Shown here: piece by piece, positions 53,854 to 62,435 of the stretch
Layout: every line of letters starts with the position of its first letter
Numbering within the stretch: the stretch's first letter is position 1
Origin: Bacteroidales bacterium
GTDB taxonomy: Bacteria; Bacteroidota; Bacteroidia; Bacteroidales; Muribaculaceae
Assembly (NCBI GenBank): GCA_003150235.1
Contig: QAMW01000008.1
Location: 45,714-109,713, forward strand
Direction: 5' to 3'
Length of the DNA stretch: 64,000 nt
Position numbers and translations under genes: made by a program
The notes under the pieces: generated by a model
Databases searched by the model: none
What the model was told of the DNA's origin: nothing
What the model saw: only the letters and a program-made list of their open reading frames with translations

Positions 53854-55104
53854 TCATTCATTTCTCAGGGCGGTCGCGGGGGTTATGTGCATGGCACGGT
53901 ATGCCGGGATGGCTATACCTACGACAATCATCACCGCCATTATAAGATATGTCACGCCGACACTCGCCAACATTCTTCCCCATGTGAAGAATCCGCCGTC
54001 GTAGTAGGCGTTAATCTCGAAATGAGCGAGATTGATGTCGACAATCAGTGCAAGCGGGGTTACAGCAGTCAGTAGAAGCAATCCTTCACTTATAAGCAGC
54101 CGGAATACATCGGTGCGTGTCGCGCCGCTAACCATTCTCACGGCTATATCCTGTGTGCGCTGCTGTGTGCGGAACCAGAACGTACCGAGCAATCCTAAGA
54201 ATATGTTGAGCAGAAGAAATCCCATGCCCGCGAACATATTGCGCGTCTGCTGCTCAGTCTCCCTCAGATAACTGTCACGGATACGGTCAAACGGCACTAT
54301 GTTGGAGATGTAGAGATTGCCGATACGGAAATGGCGGTCGATGTCGGCGCGCAGATTTTCTTCAAAATCCTTGTCCATGTTGTCGCGCACTCTCACCACC
54401 CACTCGTTAGCGTTAGAAGTAGTGCCAATCGGCAACATTATCGTACGGTTCATCTGACCCTGTATATAGTCGGAATATTTCACCGTGTTAAGCACGGCAC
54501 CGACCTTGAAGGTTCTTGTAGTGTCCCAGTTCACATACACATCTTTGCCAAGTAAATCCTTCGCTGTCATCCCGCCGATATTTTCATTCATGTCAAGAAG
54601 ATTCTCGCTTATGAGTATCTCGCCGCGTTTAAGTATCTCGGCAAGCTGCTCCGGGGTCTCGCCGTTGATGCCCGTGTAGCGGAACACCTTGATAAAATCG
54701 GGTGTCATCTCACGCTTTATGATAAATCCTGTCGGTGAAATGGTATCGTACTGGAGGTTTGTACCTGAGTTTGAAGTATCGTAAGGATAGCAGCAAAATC
54801 CGAGTCCTACCGACTCGATTTCAGGACGCTGACGCAGACGCTCTTCGAGCGTATGACGCCATTCCTCCCATTCCTCGCCCGTGGCGTCGGCTACGTAATC
54901 GGGCGATTTCTCGTTAAGTACCCCTACATCTATCCGGTAACAATGTTCCGCGTTAAAGCCGAGGGGCTCATGGACAAGCGCATACGAGACATAAATATAG
55001 TCAACTATATACCACATCACCACGCTCACTATAAACAGTTCCAGGGCAAGCCACAGGTTGCTGCGCCATTCATTTTTTATCTGCTTGAATAATTTCTGAT
55101 TCAT
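53854..55104 (-). CDS. MacB/FtsX-type ABC transporter permease (1)
   Basis: A 416-residue permease of the MacB_PCD/FtsX type: one N-terminal helix ('NLWLALELFIVSVVMWYIVD'), a large periplasmic domain (residues 40-270) and three C-terminal helices ('NMFAGMGFLLLNIFLGLLGT', 'LLISEGLLLLTAVTPLALIV'). Such subunits couple ATP hydrolysis to extrusion or mechanotransmission with a HlyD-like adaptor. I chose the ATG at 55104, 5 bases after the preceding permease; a TTG three codons upstream is possible. One of four related permeases here. Confidence 0.9.
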   Translation of the reverse strand: MNQKLFKQIKNEWRSNLWLALELFIVSVVMWYIVDYIYVSYALVHEPLGFNAEHCYRIDVGVLNEKSPDYVADATGEEWEEWRHTLEERLRQRPEIESVGLGFCCYPYDTSNSGTNLQYDTISPTGFIIKREMTPDFIKVFRYTGINGETPEQLAEILKRGEILISENLLDMNENIGGMTAKDLLGKDVYVNWDTTRTFKVGAVLNTVKYSDYIQGQMNRTIMLPIGTTSNANEWVVRVRDNMDKDFEENLRADIDRHFRIGNLYISNIVPFDRIRDSYLRETEQQTRNMFAGMGFLLLNIFLGLLGTFWFRTQQRTQDIAVRMVSGATRTDVFRLLISEGLLLLTAVTPLALIVDINLAHFEINAYYDGGFFTWGRMLASVGVTYLIMAVMIVVGIAIPAYRAMHITPATALRNE

Positions 55105-55109
55105 AATCG

Positions 55110-56399
55110 TCAAAGTTTAGCGTTAAGGGCGTTTACAACATTGGTCCGCGAAGCTCTCCACGCGGGGACTCCGCTGCTCAGGAGATTCAGGATGAAGCAG
55201 AAAAGCAATGCCCAGAAAAATGTTGACGGCTGTACAAGCATCGTCATGTCGACTTTCGGCTCGACAACTGACATCGAGTAAGGCTGTGCAAAAAGGAAGG
55301 AGCTGCAGAGCCATGCAAACGCCACACTCATCAGCCATCCCAAGATGCCGGCGAAAAGTGTAAGCACGAGATTTTCACCCAGCAACCCGGCAAACAGCTC
55401 CGAGCGGCGACATCCGAAAGCACGGCGCACACCGATTTCCTCCACACGCCTGCGGAGGCGGCTGTCGGTCATGCTGCTGAGATTTATCGCCGGCACTATG
55501 AGCAATATCGTGTAGATGATAAAACGCACACGACGGGCTCCTTTGACATCAGGCTCGATGTTAGCCCACGCGCCGCAGCTCTGCTGCTCCTGGTCGTAAG
55601 GGCGGTTGCGTGTTATCATCTTCCATCCTGAAGAGGCTATCTCCTTATTGTATTTCTCGACATTTGCCTCATACTCTTGCTTTATATCAGCGAAATCCTT
55701 TCGGTCGCGGGCAAGTATGGTAACGGCAAGCGACCCCATGATGTCGCCGTTCCAACCGTCGCTGACTATATTGGTCGATGTGAACGGGACCCACACGGTA
55801 GCGTAGGCGCCGGTGGCAAGAGTCGAGACATCTTTCACCACACCGACTACTTTGTAGGGCACATAGTTTATTAGCAGTTCCTTGCCCGCTACATTAGCCG
55901 AGCCGAATACACGACGCGCAATACTTTCACTGATTACCGCCTCTGCAAGTCCTGCCTCGAATGCGCTCCTGTCGTAAGGCTTCCCGTCAATAAACGTGAA
56001 ATCATACACTTTCCAGAAATTGTCATCAGTATCCATGACATCCGCGCTGATTGCGGGACTCGCGGGGAGAGCCACAGGCGAAGTAGTCGTACCGTAAGTG
56101 TAGATGGTGACCGCTTCGGGAGTTTTCATATCGCCGAACAGATAACGCGCCGACTTATAGCTGAGACATCCGTTTGACTCCCAATAAGTAGACGAACCTT
56201 CAACGCTCGTAATACTGGCTGCGGTCGCATGAAGAAGCCTGTCGCGGTTTCCTTCAGGGGCAAATGGCGCTACCTTCACCTGCTGCAGCATCACCACAAC
56301 CATGATAAGGAATATCGACAGAGCCGTACCTATCACGGAGATGATACTCAGCATCTTCTGAGCCTTCATCTGCACCCATGCCTGTTTTAATATATTCAT
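55110..56399 (-). CDS. MacB/FtsX-type ABC transporter permease (2)
   Basis: A 429-residue permease with the same topology: a helix near residue 18-40 ('LSIISVIGTALSIFLIMVVV'), a periplasmic domain, then helices near 300, 345 and 390. 'SSMTDSRLRRRVEEIGVRRA' before the last helices is the conserved FtsX/MacB cytoplasmic motif. It lies between the ATPase gene (22 bases) and permease 1 (5 bases), so it is translated with them. Confidence 0.9.
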   Translation of the reverse strand: MNILKQAWVQMKAQKMLSIISVIGTALSIFLIMVVVMLQQVKVAPFAPEGNRDRLLHATAASITSVEGSSTYWESNGCLSYKSARYLFGDMKTPEAVTIYTYGTTTSPVALPASPAISADVMDTDDNFWKVYDFTFIDGKPYDRSAFEAGLAEAVISESIARRVFGSANVAGKELLINYVPYKVVGVVKDVSTLATGAYATVWVPFTSTNIVSDGWNGDIMGSLAVTILARDRKDFADIKQEYEANVEKYNKEIASSGWKMITRNRPYDQEQQSCGAWANIEPDVKGARRVRFIIYTILLIVPAINLSSMTDSRLRRRVEEIGVRRAFGCRRSELFAGLLGENLVLTLFAGILGWLMSVAFAWLCSSFLFAQPYSMSVVEPKVDMTMLVQPSTFFWALLFCFILNLLSSGVPAWRASRTNVVNALNAKL

Positions 56400-56421
56400 A
56401 TCTGTTTTTTCGTTTTAATAA

Positions 56422-57093
56422 TCACTTCACTTGTCTGCCGTCGAAGAATCTGATTATACGGTCGGTGAGCTTCGCCTGGTCCTCGTTGTGGGTCACCATC
56501 ACTATTGTGCGGTGATCATTCTTGTTCAGGTCGTGGAGGAGGTCCATCACCTCGGCGCCCATCTTGGAGTCAAGGTTACCGGTAGGCTCGTCGGCGAGTA
56601 TTATCTCCGGATTTCCCACAATCGCGCGGGCTATCGCCACACGCTGACACTGTCCGCCCGAAAGCTGCGACGGCATGTGACGCATACGGTGGCTGAGTCC
56701 TACACGCTCAAGCACCTCCTTGGCAAGACGGGTGCGTTCGCTCGCCTTCATTTTGCGGTAAAGGAGCGGCAGCTCCACATTATCGATTACATTGAGCGAG
56801 TTGATAAGATGAAAACTCTGGAACACGAATCCGAGTTTCTCATTACGGAATGACGACAGGGCATTGTCCTTCATTCCCGCCACATTCACTCCGTCAATCT
56901 CGACTGTGCCGCTGGTGGGGGTGTCAAGGAGTCCTACAACATTCAAAAGGGTCGACTTGCCGCATCCCGAAGGGCCCATCACGCTTACAAACTCGCCTTT
57001 CTCAATCTCGATGTTTACATTTTCAAGAGCTACTGTCTCGATTTCGTTGGTGCGATAGATTTTATTAATCTCGCTAAGTTTAATTATTGCCAT
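56422..57093 (-). CDS. ABC transporter ATP-binding subunit (MacB/LolD-type)
   Basis: A 223-residue ATPase with Walker A 'GPSGCGKST' at about residues 40-48, the signature 'LSGGQCQRVAIARAIVGN' and Walker B 'IILADEPTGNLDS'. Length and sequence fit the LolD/MacB-type ATPases that work with FtsX-like permeases. It is the only ATPase in this cluster and would have to serve the four permeases as dimers. It starts after a 177-base gap containing a short tandem repeat. Confidence 0.95.
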   Translation of the reverse strand: MAIIKLSEINKIYRTNEIETVALENVNIEIEKGEFVSVMGPSGCGKSTLLNVVGLLDTPTSGTVEIDGVNVAGMKDNALSSFRNEKLGFVFQSFHLINSLNVIDNVELPLLYRKMKASERTRLAKEVLERVGLSHRMRHMPSQLSGGQCQRVAIARAIVGNPEIILADEPTGNLDSKMGAEVMDLLHDLNKNDHRTIVMVTHNEDQAKLTDRIIRFFDGRQVK

Positions 57094-57218
57094 ATTATGA
57101 TATTATTTTAATTGTCAATTAATTCCTATATTCTATTTTATCGGATTCGTAAGGTCAAAGGCAGGGAAAGACAAGGCTTTTACTGAAACTTCCTCTTGCA
57201 TGAAACCACGCCTCATCC

Positions 57219-57268
57219 CCCTAAACCTTAAACCTTAAACTTTAAACTTTAAACTTTAAACTTTAAAC
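57219..57268. repeat. 7-bp tandem repeat (CTTAAAC/CTTTAAA)
   Basis: About seven copies of a 7-bp unit (CTTAAAC, drifting to TTTAAAC) lie just before the permease stop in the gap 57094-57270. Similar degenerate TAAACC words occur at 16938-17008 and 61155-61195. Confidence 0.8.
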
Positions 57269-57270
57269 CA

Positions 57271-58542
57271 TCACTCATGCCGTAAGGCATCAGAGGGATT
57301 CACACTGCTTATACGCCATGCCGGAATACTGATACCCAGACTCACTACAATCACGAGGAGCACATACACCACAATCGATACAGCCGTGAAGTGAAGCGGC
57401 AGATTGTTTACCCAAGAAGGATCATAGGCATCGTAAGCCACTACATGATTAGCACGTGCAAGCCCCTCCTTGACGGCATATTGCAGGTAGATAAGGCAGC
57501 CGACGAGACACCCTATAGTGGTAAGAATCCATCCCTCGCCAAGCAGCATGAGCCTGATGCGCCCCGGTGTCGCCCCGAACGACCTCATCACGCCCGCCTC
57601 CTCGCTCCGCTTGCGTGTCTGTAGATAGAACACACCCGCCACTCCGAGCAAGAGATTGGCAAAGAAAAACACCGAAAGGAGTGTTTTGAGACGAATCTGG
57701 TTGGTCACTCCCTGAGAATAGGCATACTCCTTTCCGACAGTGTCGTAACTCACTATCTCCTTGCAGGTATATACCCCCGACTGCATCTCGTCGATGCGCT
57801 CGTTGAAATCATGCAGGAATCGCGACATGTTGGCGCCATCTTTCAGTCTTATCACGATGCGGTATTCCGTATAGGGGAAGAACTCAGGAAAATTGTAGGC
57901 AAGTAATGTCCCGCTAAAGGTGCTCTGGGGTCTTACATCCTCAACCACTCCCACTATGCGATATGAGCCTTCCGGTGTAAAATCCTCGTCATTCTCATTC
58001 ATGTAGTGACCCACCGGATTTATTCCGGGGAAATAAAGGTCGGCTACGGTACGCGTCACCACAATGTTGCCTCGCGTCGGGGTGATGTTCTGAAGTTCTT
58101 CAGCGGAGGGAGACCCCGGAGCGGCATCAATGCCGTAAGTCGTCAGATAATTCCAGCCGCTTGTCAAAGGCATCATCTGCACTGTTATCCACACACTGTC
58201 TTTCCTGAAGCCACTCATGCTGGAGCCCCTGGCATCGGGATAACTCCAGTCTACGATAGTACAGCCCTCGACCTCCGGGAGATTGCCTATACGCGTAAGG
58301 AGATTGCGCAAGTCGGCTTCAGCCGAAGCGGTATCGTTGCGTTCATCATCAGAATTACACATTGTCCTCACCATACATAGTTGCTCGCGGTCATAACCGA
58401 GCGGCACACTGTCGATATAACCTTGGACCACAATCGGGTCTATGAACACCCAGATTACGATGGTCACTATCACAATCTCTGCAAGCAGCCACGCCAGACG
58501 GCGGCGACGGCTCAGAAGATTTTTAAATATAAGTTTCCACAT
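57271..58542 (-). CDS. MacB/FtsX-type ABC transporter permease (3)
   Basis: A 423-residue permease: N-terminal helix ('LAWLLAEIVIVTIVIWVFID'), periplasmic domain and three C-terminal helices ending 'VYVLLVIVVSLGISIPAWRI'. It is closest in layout to permease 1 (both share the 'IPAWR/IPAYR' ending and 'ALRHE/ALRNE' C-terminus). It starts 5 bases after permease 4, forming the second permease pair. Confidence 0.9.
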   Translation of the reverse strand: MWKLIFKNLLSRRRRLAWLLAEIVIVTIVIWVFIDPIVVQGYIDSVPLGYDREQLCMVRTMCNSDDERNDTASAEADLRNLLTRIGNLPEVEGCTIVDWSYPDARGSSMSGFRKDSVWITVQMMPLTSGWNYLTTYGIDAAPGSPSAEELQNITPTRGNIVVTRTVADLYFPGINPVGHYMNENDEDFTPEGSYRIVGVVEDVRPQSTFSGTLLAYNFPEFFPYTEYRIVIRLKDGANMSRFLHDFNERIDEMQSGVYTCKEIVSYDTVGKEYAYSQGVTNQIRLKTLLSVFFFANLLLGVAGVFYLQTRKRSEEAGVMRSFGATPGRIRLMLLGEGWILTTIGCLVGCLIYLQYAVKEGLARANHVVAYDAYDPSWVNNLPLHFTAVSIVVYVLLVIVVSLGISIPAWRISSVNPSDALRHE

Positions 58543-58547
58543 AGCGG

Positions 58548-59861
58548 TTATCTTTTTTCATTGATTGATGATACTATAGGGTGACGCAGTGAACGCCATG
58601 CCGGGATGAAAGCCGACAACAGGTTCAGGATGATGCAGAGTGCCAGCGTGGCGGCAAACACGGCGGGGGCGAAAATCATGTCGCCGGTGACTGTGATTGT
58701 CGTGGTGTCGCGCACCACCTCATTGCTTGACAGCAACAGGTCAAACACCCACGCGCGGCAGAAATAAAGCACTATCCATGCCGTGATGAGCGCGATGGCT
58801 CCACCGGCAAGAGTGAACAGGAGATTTTCCCACATCACTTGTGAAAGCAACCGGCGACGCCGTGCCCCGAAAGCCTTGCGGATTCCCATCTCGGAGATGC
58901 GCGAATCCATTCTGCCCGCTATCATCGCACTGATGTTGATTGCCGGCACAAGCAGAAGAGCGAGCAGCACTGCAAGATTATCAATTACGACATCGGTCCA
59001 GGAGAAGTCGCTGGCGGGATATTCCTGAAATGCAGCGGTCACATGAGTGCGAGGCTGGTTGAACAGGTCTAATTTCCAATTATCGGCGGGGGCGTTGTGC
59101 TTTCTTACAAATTCAGCGACTTCTTTCCGAAGCGCCTTTTCCTGTGCATCATCTTTGACAAGTAACACGGCGCCGTATCCTCCACCCAAGAAGGGGGCGT
59201 CGGGATTCCATCCGGGGGCATCATGTCCCGACACCGACGTGTAAGGAAGAAACGCCTCGGCGAATGAAGCACGGATAAGACGGCTCGTCTGGCGTATGAC
59301 GCCACACACTGTATATGTTTCACCGTCAACGAGAAACTCTCTGCCGGTCACATTTTCCGATGTGCCGAAAACCTTGCGGGCGACACGGTCGGTGATTACC
59401 GCCACTTTTCTGCCGCTCTGAAAATCTGTGGCACTGAACGGTTTTCCTTCCAGAAATGTAAAATCATATATCTTGAAAAACGCGTCGTCGGTAGACTGAG
59501 TGGTAATCTCGTATATCTGTTTGCTGCCGACAGCTCCCACCGTGGCTCTGCTGTCATGTTTTGCGGATGCCGCCTCGACATTTTTCAGCTCATAGATAAA
59601 CTCTTTTACGCCCCGGTAAGAGAGCGTCGCCATCCCCGATGAAGTGCTGTCGGGCTTAGTGTATTTCAGAAGGTCCACATAAAGTGTGCGCTCGCGGTTT
59701 ACCTCGGGGGCAAGCGGCGCTATCTTGACATAATATATCACGGCAAATATCAGCACCGTCATTATGCTCAGCGCCACACCGCCTATGTAAAGCGACGTAT
59801 AAGCCTTGTCGGCGCGCGCCTCAACGACAGTCTGCCTTATTATTTTCCTGAAATCCATCAT
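58548..59861 (-). CDS. MacB/FtsX-type ABC transporter permease (4)
   Basis: A 437-residue permease like permease 2: helix near residue 25-45 ('GGVALSIMTVLIFAVIYYVK'), periplasmic domain, and the cytoplasmic motif 'GRMDSRISEMGIRKAFGARR' before the last helices. The start overlaps the adaptor stop by 4 bases (ATGA), so the adaptor and permease are translationally coupled. The order permease 4-permease 3 mirrors permease 2-permease 1, suggesting duplication of a pair. Confidence 0.9.
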   Translation of the reverse strand: MMDFRKIIRQTVVEARADKAYTSLYIGGVALSIMTVLIFAVIYYVKIAPLAPEVNRERTLYVDLLKYTKPDSTSSGMATLSYRGVKEFIYELKNVEAASAKHDSRATVGAVGSKQIYEITTQSTDDAFFKIYDFTFLEGKPFSATDFQSGRKVAVITDRVARKVFGTSENVTGREFLVDGETYTVCGVIRQTSRLIRASFAEAFLPYTSVSGHDAPGWNPDAPFLGGGYGAVLLVKDDAQEKALRKEVAEFVRKHNAPADNWKLDLFNQPRTHVTAAFQEYPASDFSWTDVVIDNLAVLLALLLVPAINISAMIAGRMDSRISEMGIRKAFGARRRRLLSQVMWENLLFTLAGGAIALITAWIVLYFCRAWVFDLLLSSNEVVRDTTTITVTGDMIFAPAVFAATLALCIILNLLSAFIPAWRSLRHPIVSSINEKR

Positions 59862-61105
59862 TTTATCCTTATAGTTTTTCTGGTGTTGTACTCTTTCATG
59901 TCATTTATCACCACGCGGTCACCCGGTTCAAGACCGCTCTTCACCTCGACATGCTCGAAATTGCTGTCGCCGAGTCTAACCTTGCGTCTCACGAGCTCAT
60001 CGTCGCCATTGAGCACAAACAGTTCGTATTCGCCGGGACCGGTGTAAAATGAGCCGTTGGTTACGCGTGTCACATCCTCTATCACGTCGCACATCACATA
60101 CACGTCGGTTTTCAGTCCGGAACGCAGGCGGCTGTAGCTGTCATCGTCGAGCTGCACAGTGAACGATATCACGCCGTTACGTGACAGCGGGGTGACATTG
60201 CTTACCTTTCCGGAAAGACGCTCCTTGCCTATGCGCACAACGGCATCGCTGCCCACCGTCACGCGGTCGCCGTAGCTGTCGGCAATCTCGCCGTCGACCT
60301 TGAAATGAGTGAGGTCGGAGATTATCGCTATGCGCTCGCCTTCTGCTATCTTCTGTCCTACCTGATTGTTGATGTAGGTCAATGTAGCCTTACGCGGGGA
60401 GCGTATCTGTGCGTCATCGAGTGTGCGCTGCATCTCGCCGAGGTTTTTGCCGGTGATGTTAAGTTCGAGTTCTTTCAGGCGCAGATTGGCGTCGCTCACC
60501 TTACGCTCGTTGACAAGCCGTTGGCGCATCTGCTCTAATTCCAGCTTGCCGGTATTGTATTGAAGCTCGACCTGCCTTACACGGTCACCGGTCCCCGAGC
60601 CGAGACTGTCGAGATAACGCTCGTTGCGCAACTCAACCTCCATGCGGTCGACCGTCATCGCCTTTACCTTTATCTGCATTTCGAGGTCGCTCAGCTGAGT
60701 GGCATTGTTGACGCGCTGCTGTTCGAGCTCGTGACGACGCATCTCAATCTGGTCGCGCAGTTTGTCAAGCTCCGTCTCCGCCGACTGCAGGTCAAGGCGC
60801 AGGAGCGGTGTGCCTACATCCACGCTGTCGCCCGCCTTGCTGTACACCTCGACTATGCGGGTATTAATCGGGGAGTTGATGATTTCCTCAAATGCCGGCA
60901 CCACCTTTCCGCTGGCACTCACCGATGACTGTATCGTGCCATGGTCGACCGTTGCTATCACAAGATCTTTGCGCGACACGCTTGAACGCGTAAGCATCAT
61001 GATCACCGCCACCACGGTAACAATCGCCGCCACCGTGCATCCGATAGTGACATACCGTTTGCGCTTCATGCGCTGACGCTCTTCTTTTGGTATTTCTCTG
61101 TCCAT
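59858..61105 (-). CDS. HlyD/MacA-type periplasmic adaptor of the ABC efflux system
   Basis: A 415-residue adaptor: one N-terminal membrane helix (about residues 15-40, after MKRKRYVTIG), a barrel-sandwich/lipoyl half, a long coiled-coil hairpin (about 100-220, Leu/Glu/Gln-rich), and beta-barrel and membrane-proximal domains. It would bridge the permeases and TolC in the periplasm. I chose the ATG at 61105 because the sigma-54 promoter at 61140-61155 lies between it and the alternative upstream start at 61156. It is the first gene of the cluster. Confidence 0.9.
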   Translation of the reverse strand: MDREIPKEERQRMKRKRYVTIGCTVAAIVTVVAVIMMLTRSSVSRKDLVIATVDHGTIQSSVSASGKVVPAFEEIINSPINTRIVEVYSKAGDSVDVGTPLLRLDLQSAETELDKLRDQIEMRRHELEQQRVNNATQLSDLEMQIKVKAMTVDRMEVELRNERYLDSLGSGTGDRVRQVELQYNTGKLELEQMRQRLVNERKVSDANLRLKELELNITGKNLGEMQRTLDDAQIRSPRKATLTYINNQVGQKIAEGERIAIISDLTHFKVDGEIADSYGDRVTVGSDAVVRIGKERLSGKVSNVTPLSRNGVISFTVQLDDDSYSRLRSGLKTDVYVMCDVIEDVTRVTNGSFYTGPGEYELFVLNGDDELVRRKVRLGDSNFEHVEVKSGLEPGDRVVINDMKEYNTRKTIRIK

Positions 61106-61139
61106 TTCGTTTATTAGATTATTTTTTGCCAATAGAAGT

Positions 61140-61155
61140 TGCATTAACCGTGCCA
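61140..61155 (-). promoter_or_regulatory. Sigma-54 promoter of the efflux cluster
   Basis: On the minus strand TGGCACGGTTAATGCA matches the sigma-54 consensus (TGGCACGNNNNTTGCW) except ATGC for TTGC, with the invariant GG and GC exactly 10 bases apart. The adaptor ATG is 35 bases downstream of the -12 element, and an NtrC-type activator is encoded in the same cluster. Confidence 0.82.
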
Positions 61156-61199
61156 AAAACCTAAACCATTAACCATCAACCCTAAACCATTTTCGCTCC

Positions 61200-61225
61200 T
61201 GTCCGTTTTCGGACACAATATGTCC
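61200..61225 (-). promoter_or_regulatory. Candidate enhancer site for the NtrC-type regulator
   Basis: Two overlapping inverted repeats, TGTCCGttttCGGACA (61200-61215) and GGACAcaataTGTCC (61211-61225), lie about 45-70 bases upstream of the sigma-54 site. Dyads of this kind are typical binding sites for sigma-54 activators. Assignment to the regulator at 50598 is inference. Confidence 0.6.
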
Positions 61226-61459
61226 ATTATTCACGACTGTGCCCGCAGTTGTGAAGGTTATAGGGTTAAAAGGTTATGGGTTACTACATCGTCTCCCTGA
61301 CGGCAAAAAATCAATCTGTCACTTCCGCCCCTCTGTCCATCTGTATCTCTCAACTGAAAACTGAAATCTGAAAACTCTATCTTCTGATTCACAAATCGCC
61401 GTAAAGGCGAGTGAAAGCTCACCCGCAACCCATGCCACGCGCTGACATCTGAAAACTCT

Positions 61460-61665
61460 TTCCCCGCCAGGGGATAATCCCTATTTAGCCGTCGGTTGAG
61501 CGAAGCGATACCGACGGTAAACAAGCAAAAGCAGAATGTTTCCCGCAGGGAATCATCAATCTTGCTCCGAGATGATTCTTTCAGAAACGTACCTATTGAC
61601 CATCATCCCGTGGGTTTCGCTTCGCTCAACCCACGGCTACAAACAGATTATCCCTAACGGGAAAA
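61460..61665 (+). repeat. Intergenic structured repeat, family B, copy 2
   Basis: Aligns with 16594-16801. The left half (GGGATAATCCC, TAGCCGTCGGTTGAGCGAAG) is nearly the reverse complement of the right half (CTTCGCTCAACCCACGGCTA, GATTATCCC), with TTTCCCGCAGGGAATCATC and GATGATTCTTTCAGAAAC between. It lies in the 812-base gap 61106-61917, which otherwise holds the sigma-54 promoter, low-complexity 'CTGAAAACT' words and the tandem promoter repeat. Confidence 0.82.
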
Positions 61666-61744
61666 TTCACTTGTCACTTCCGGCCCTCTGTCCATATGTA
61701 TCTCTACCCTCTGAAAACTGCAAACTGAGAACTGACAACTCAAA

Positions 61745-61909
61745 ACTTATTCGTATCTTTGACTACGTCTTAGATACTCTCGCTCGGTAATGCTCAAATA
61801 AATTTGGCATTACGCTCGACTTATTCGTATCTTTGACTACGTCTTAGATACTCTCGCTCGGTAATGCTCAAATAAATTTGGCATTACGCTCGACTTATTC
61901 GTATCTTTG
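61745..61909 (+). repeat. 74-bp tandem repeat that multiplies a promoter
   Basis: Two perfect 74-bp units (61745-61818, 61819-61892) and a 17-bp partial third (61893-61909). Each begins ACTTATTCGTATCTTTG, with the -7 element TATCTTTG at 61754-61761, 61828-61835 and 61902-61909. TTTG at the end of each unit (61803-61806, 61877-61880) gives -33 elements 21 bases before the second and third -7. Each unit also holds a GTAATGC...GCATTAC hairpin. The third promoter ends 8 bases before the ATG at 61918. Confidence 0.9.
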
Positions 61910-61917
61910 GCAGCACT

Positions 61918-62415
61918 ATGACTACTGAAGTTTACAAAGTGGGACCCTCTGTGCTCGCCACATACATAATGAAACAATGGTGTCGCCGCAACTGGTGGAT
62001 AATGGCACTCCCGCCGGCGATATGCCTGGTGCTTGCCGCCGCAGTCGACATCAAATTCCTGTTGATTGCGCTTATGATGGTGTTTGTCGTACTTCCTCCG
62101 ATGATGATCACCGTCTATTTCTACCATGCGCTTGCTCCGGAAGCCCGCATGACCGTACTGTCGCACCGCGCGGAAATGACCGCCGACGGGCTACGCTTAA
62201 TCTATGAACCTCTTGCCGAGGATGTACCGCCACGACCCGACGACATAATAGCATGGTCACGCGTCAAGGCGATAAAAGTGACATCGCAATTTATCGCGTA
62301 TCACCTCGACACGGGAAAATATTGCATACTGCTCATACCGCACTCCGCGTTCAAGACCCCGGAGGAATACGGCACATGGACCGCACTGCAAAGCCAATAT
62401 TTCCACAACCGCTAA
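61918..62415 (+). CDS. YcxB-like membrane protein (unknown function)
   Basis: A 165-residue protein with two adjacent hydrophobic segments (about residues 27-45 and 46-68) and a C-terminal soluble part ('GLRLIYEP', 'DIIAWSRVKAIKVTSQFIAY', 'YCILLIPHSAF') resembling the YcxB-like C-terminal domain. Function unknown. Its ATG lies directly after a tandemly repeated promoter, so its mRNA leader is very short. A GH28 gene follows after 20 bases. Confidence 0.72.
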   Translation: MTTEVYKVGPSVLATYIMKQWCRRNWWIMALPPAICLVLAAAVDIKFLLIALMMVFVVLPPMMITVYFYHALAPEARMTVLSHRAEMTADGLRLIYEPLAEDVPPRPDDIIAWSRVKAIKVTSQFIAYHLDTGKYCILLIPHSAFKTPEEYGTWTALQSQYFHNR

Positions 62416-62435
62416 AAACCAACCGAATATACACC

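Noticed and set aside
57094..57218. Second sigma-54 promoter before the ATPase gene
   Set aside because: The closest GG...GC pair has an 11-base spacing and no TGGCAC match.
61106..61156. Longer adaptor protein starting at 61156
   Set aside because: The sigma-54 promoter at 61140-61155 lies downstream of that start, so the ATG at 61105 is used.
61745..61909. Possible CRISPR array
   Set aside because: The units are contiguous 74-bp direct duplications with no unique spacers and no cas genes nearby.
62253..62435. N-terminal extension of the GH28 enzyme
   Set aside because: It overlaps the upstream membrane protein gene in another frame and would bury the signal peptide that begins at 62436.
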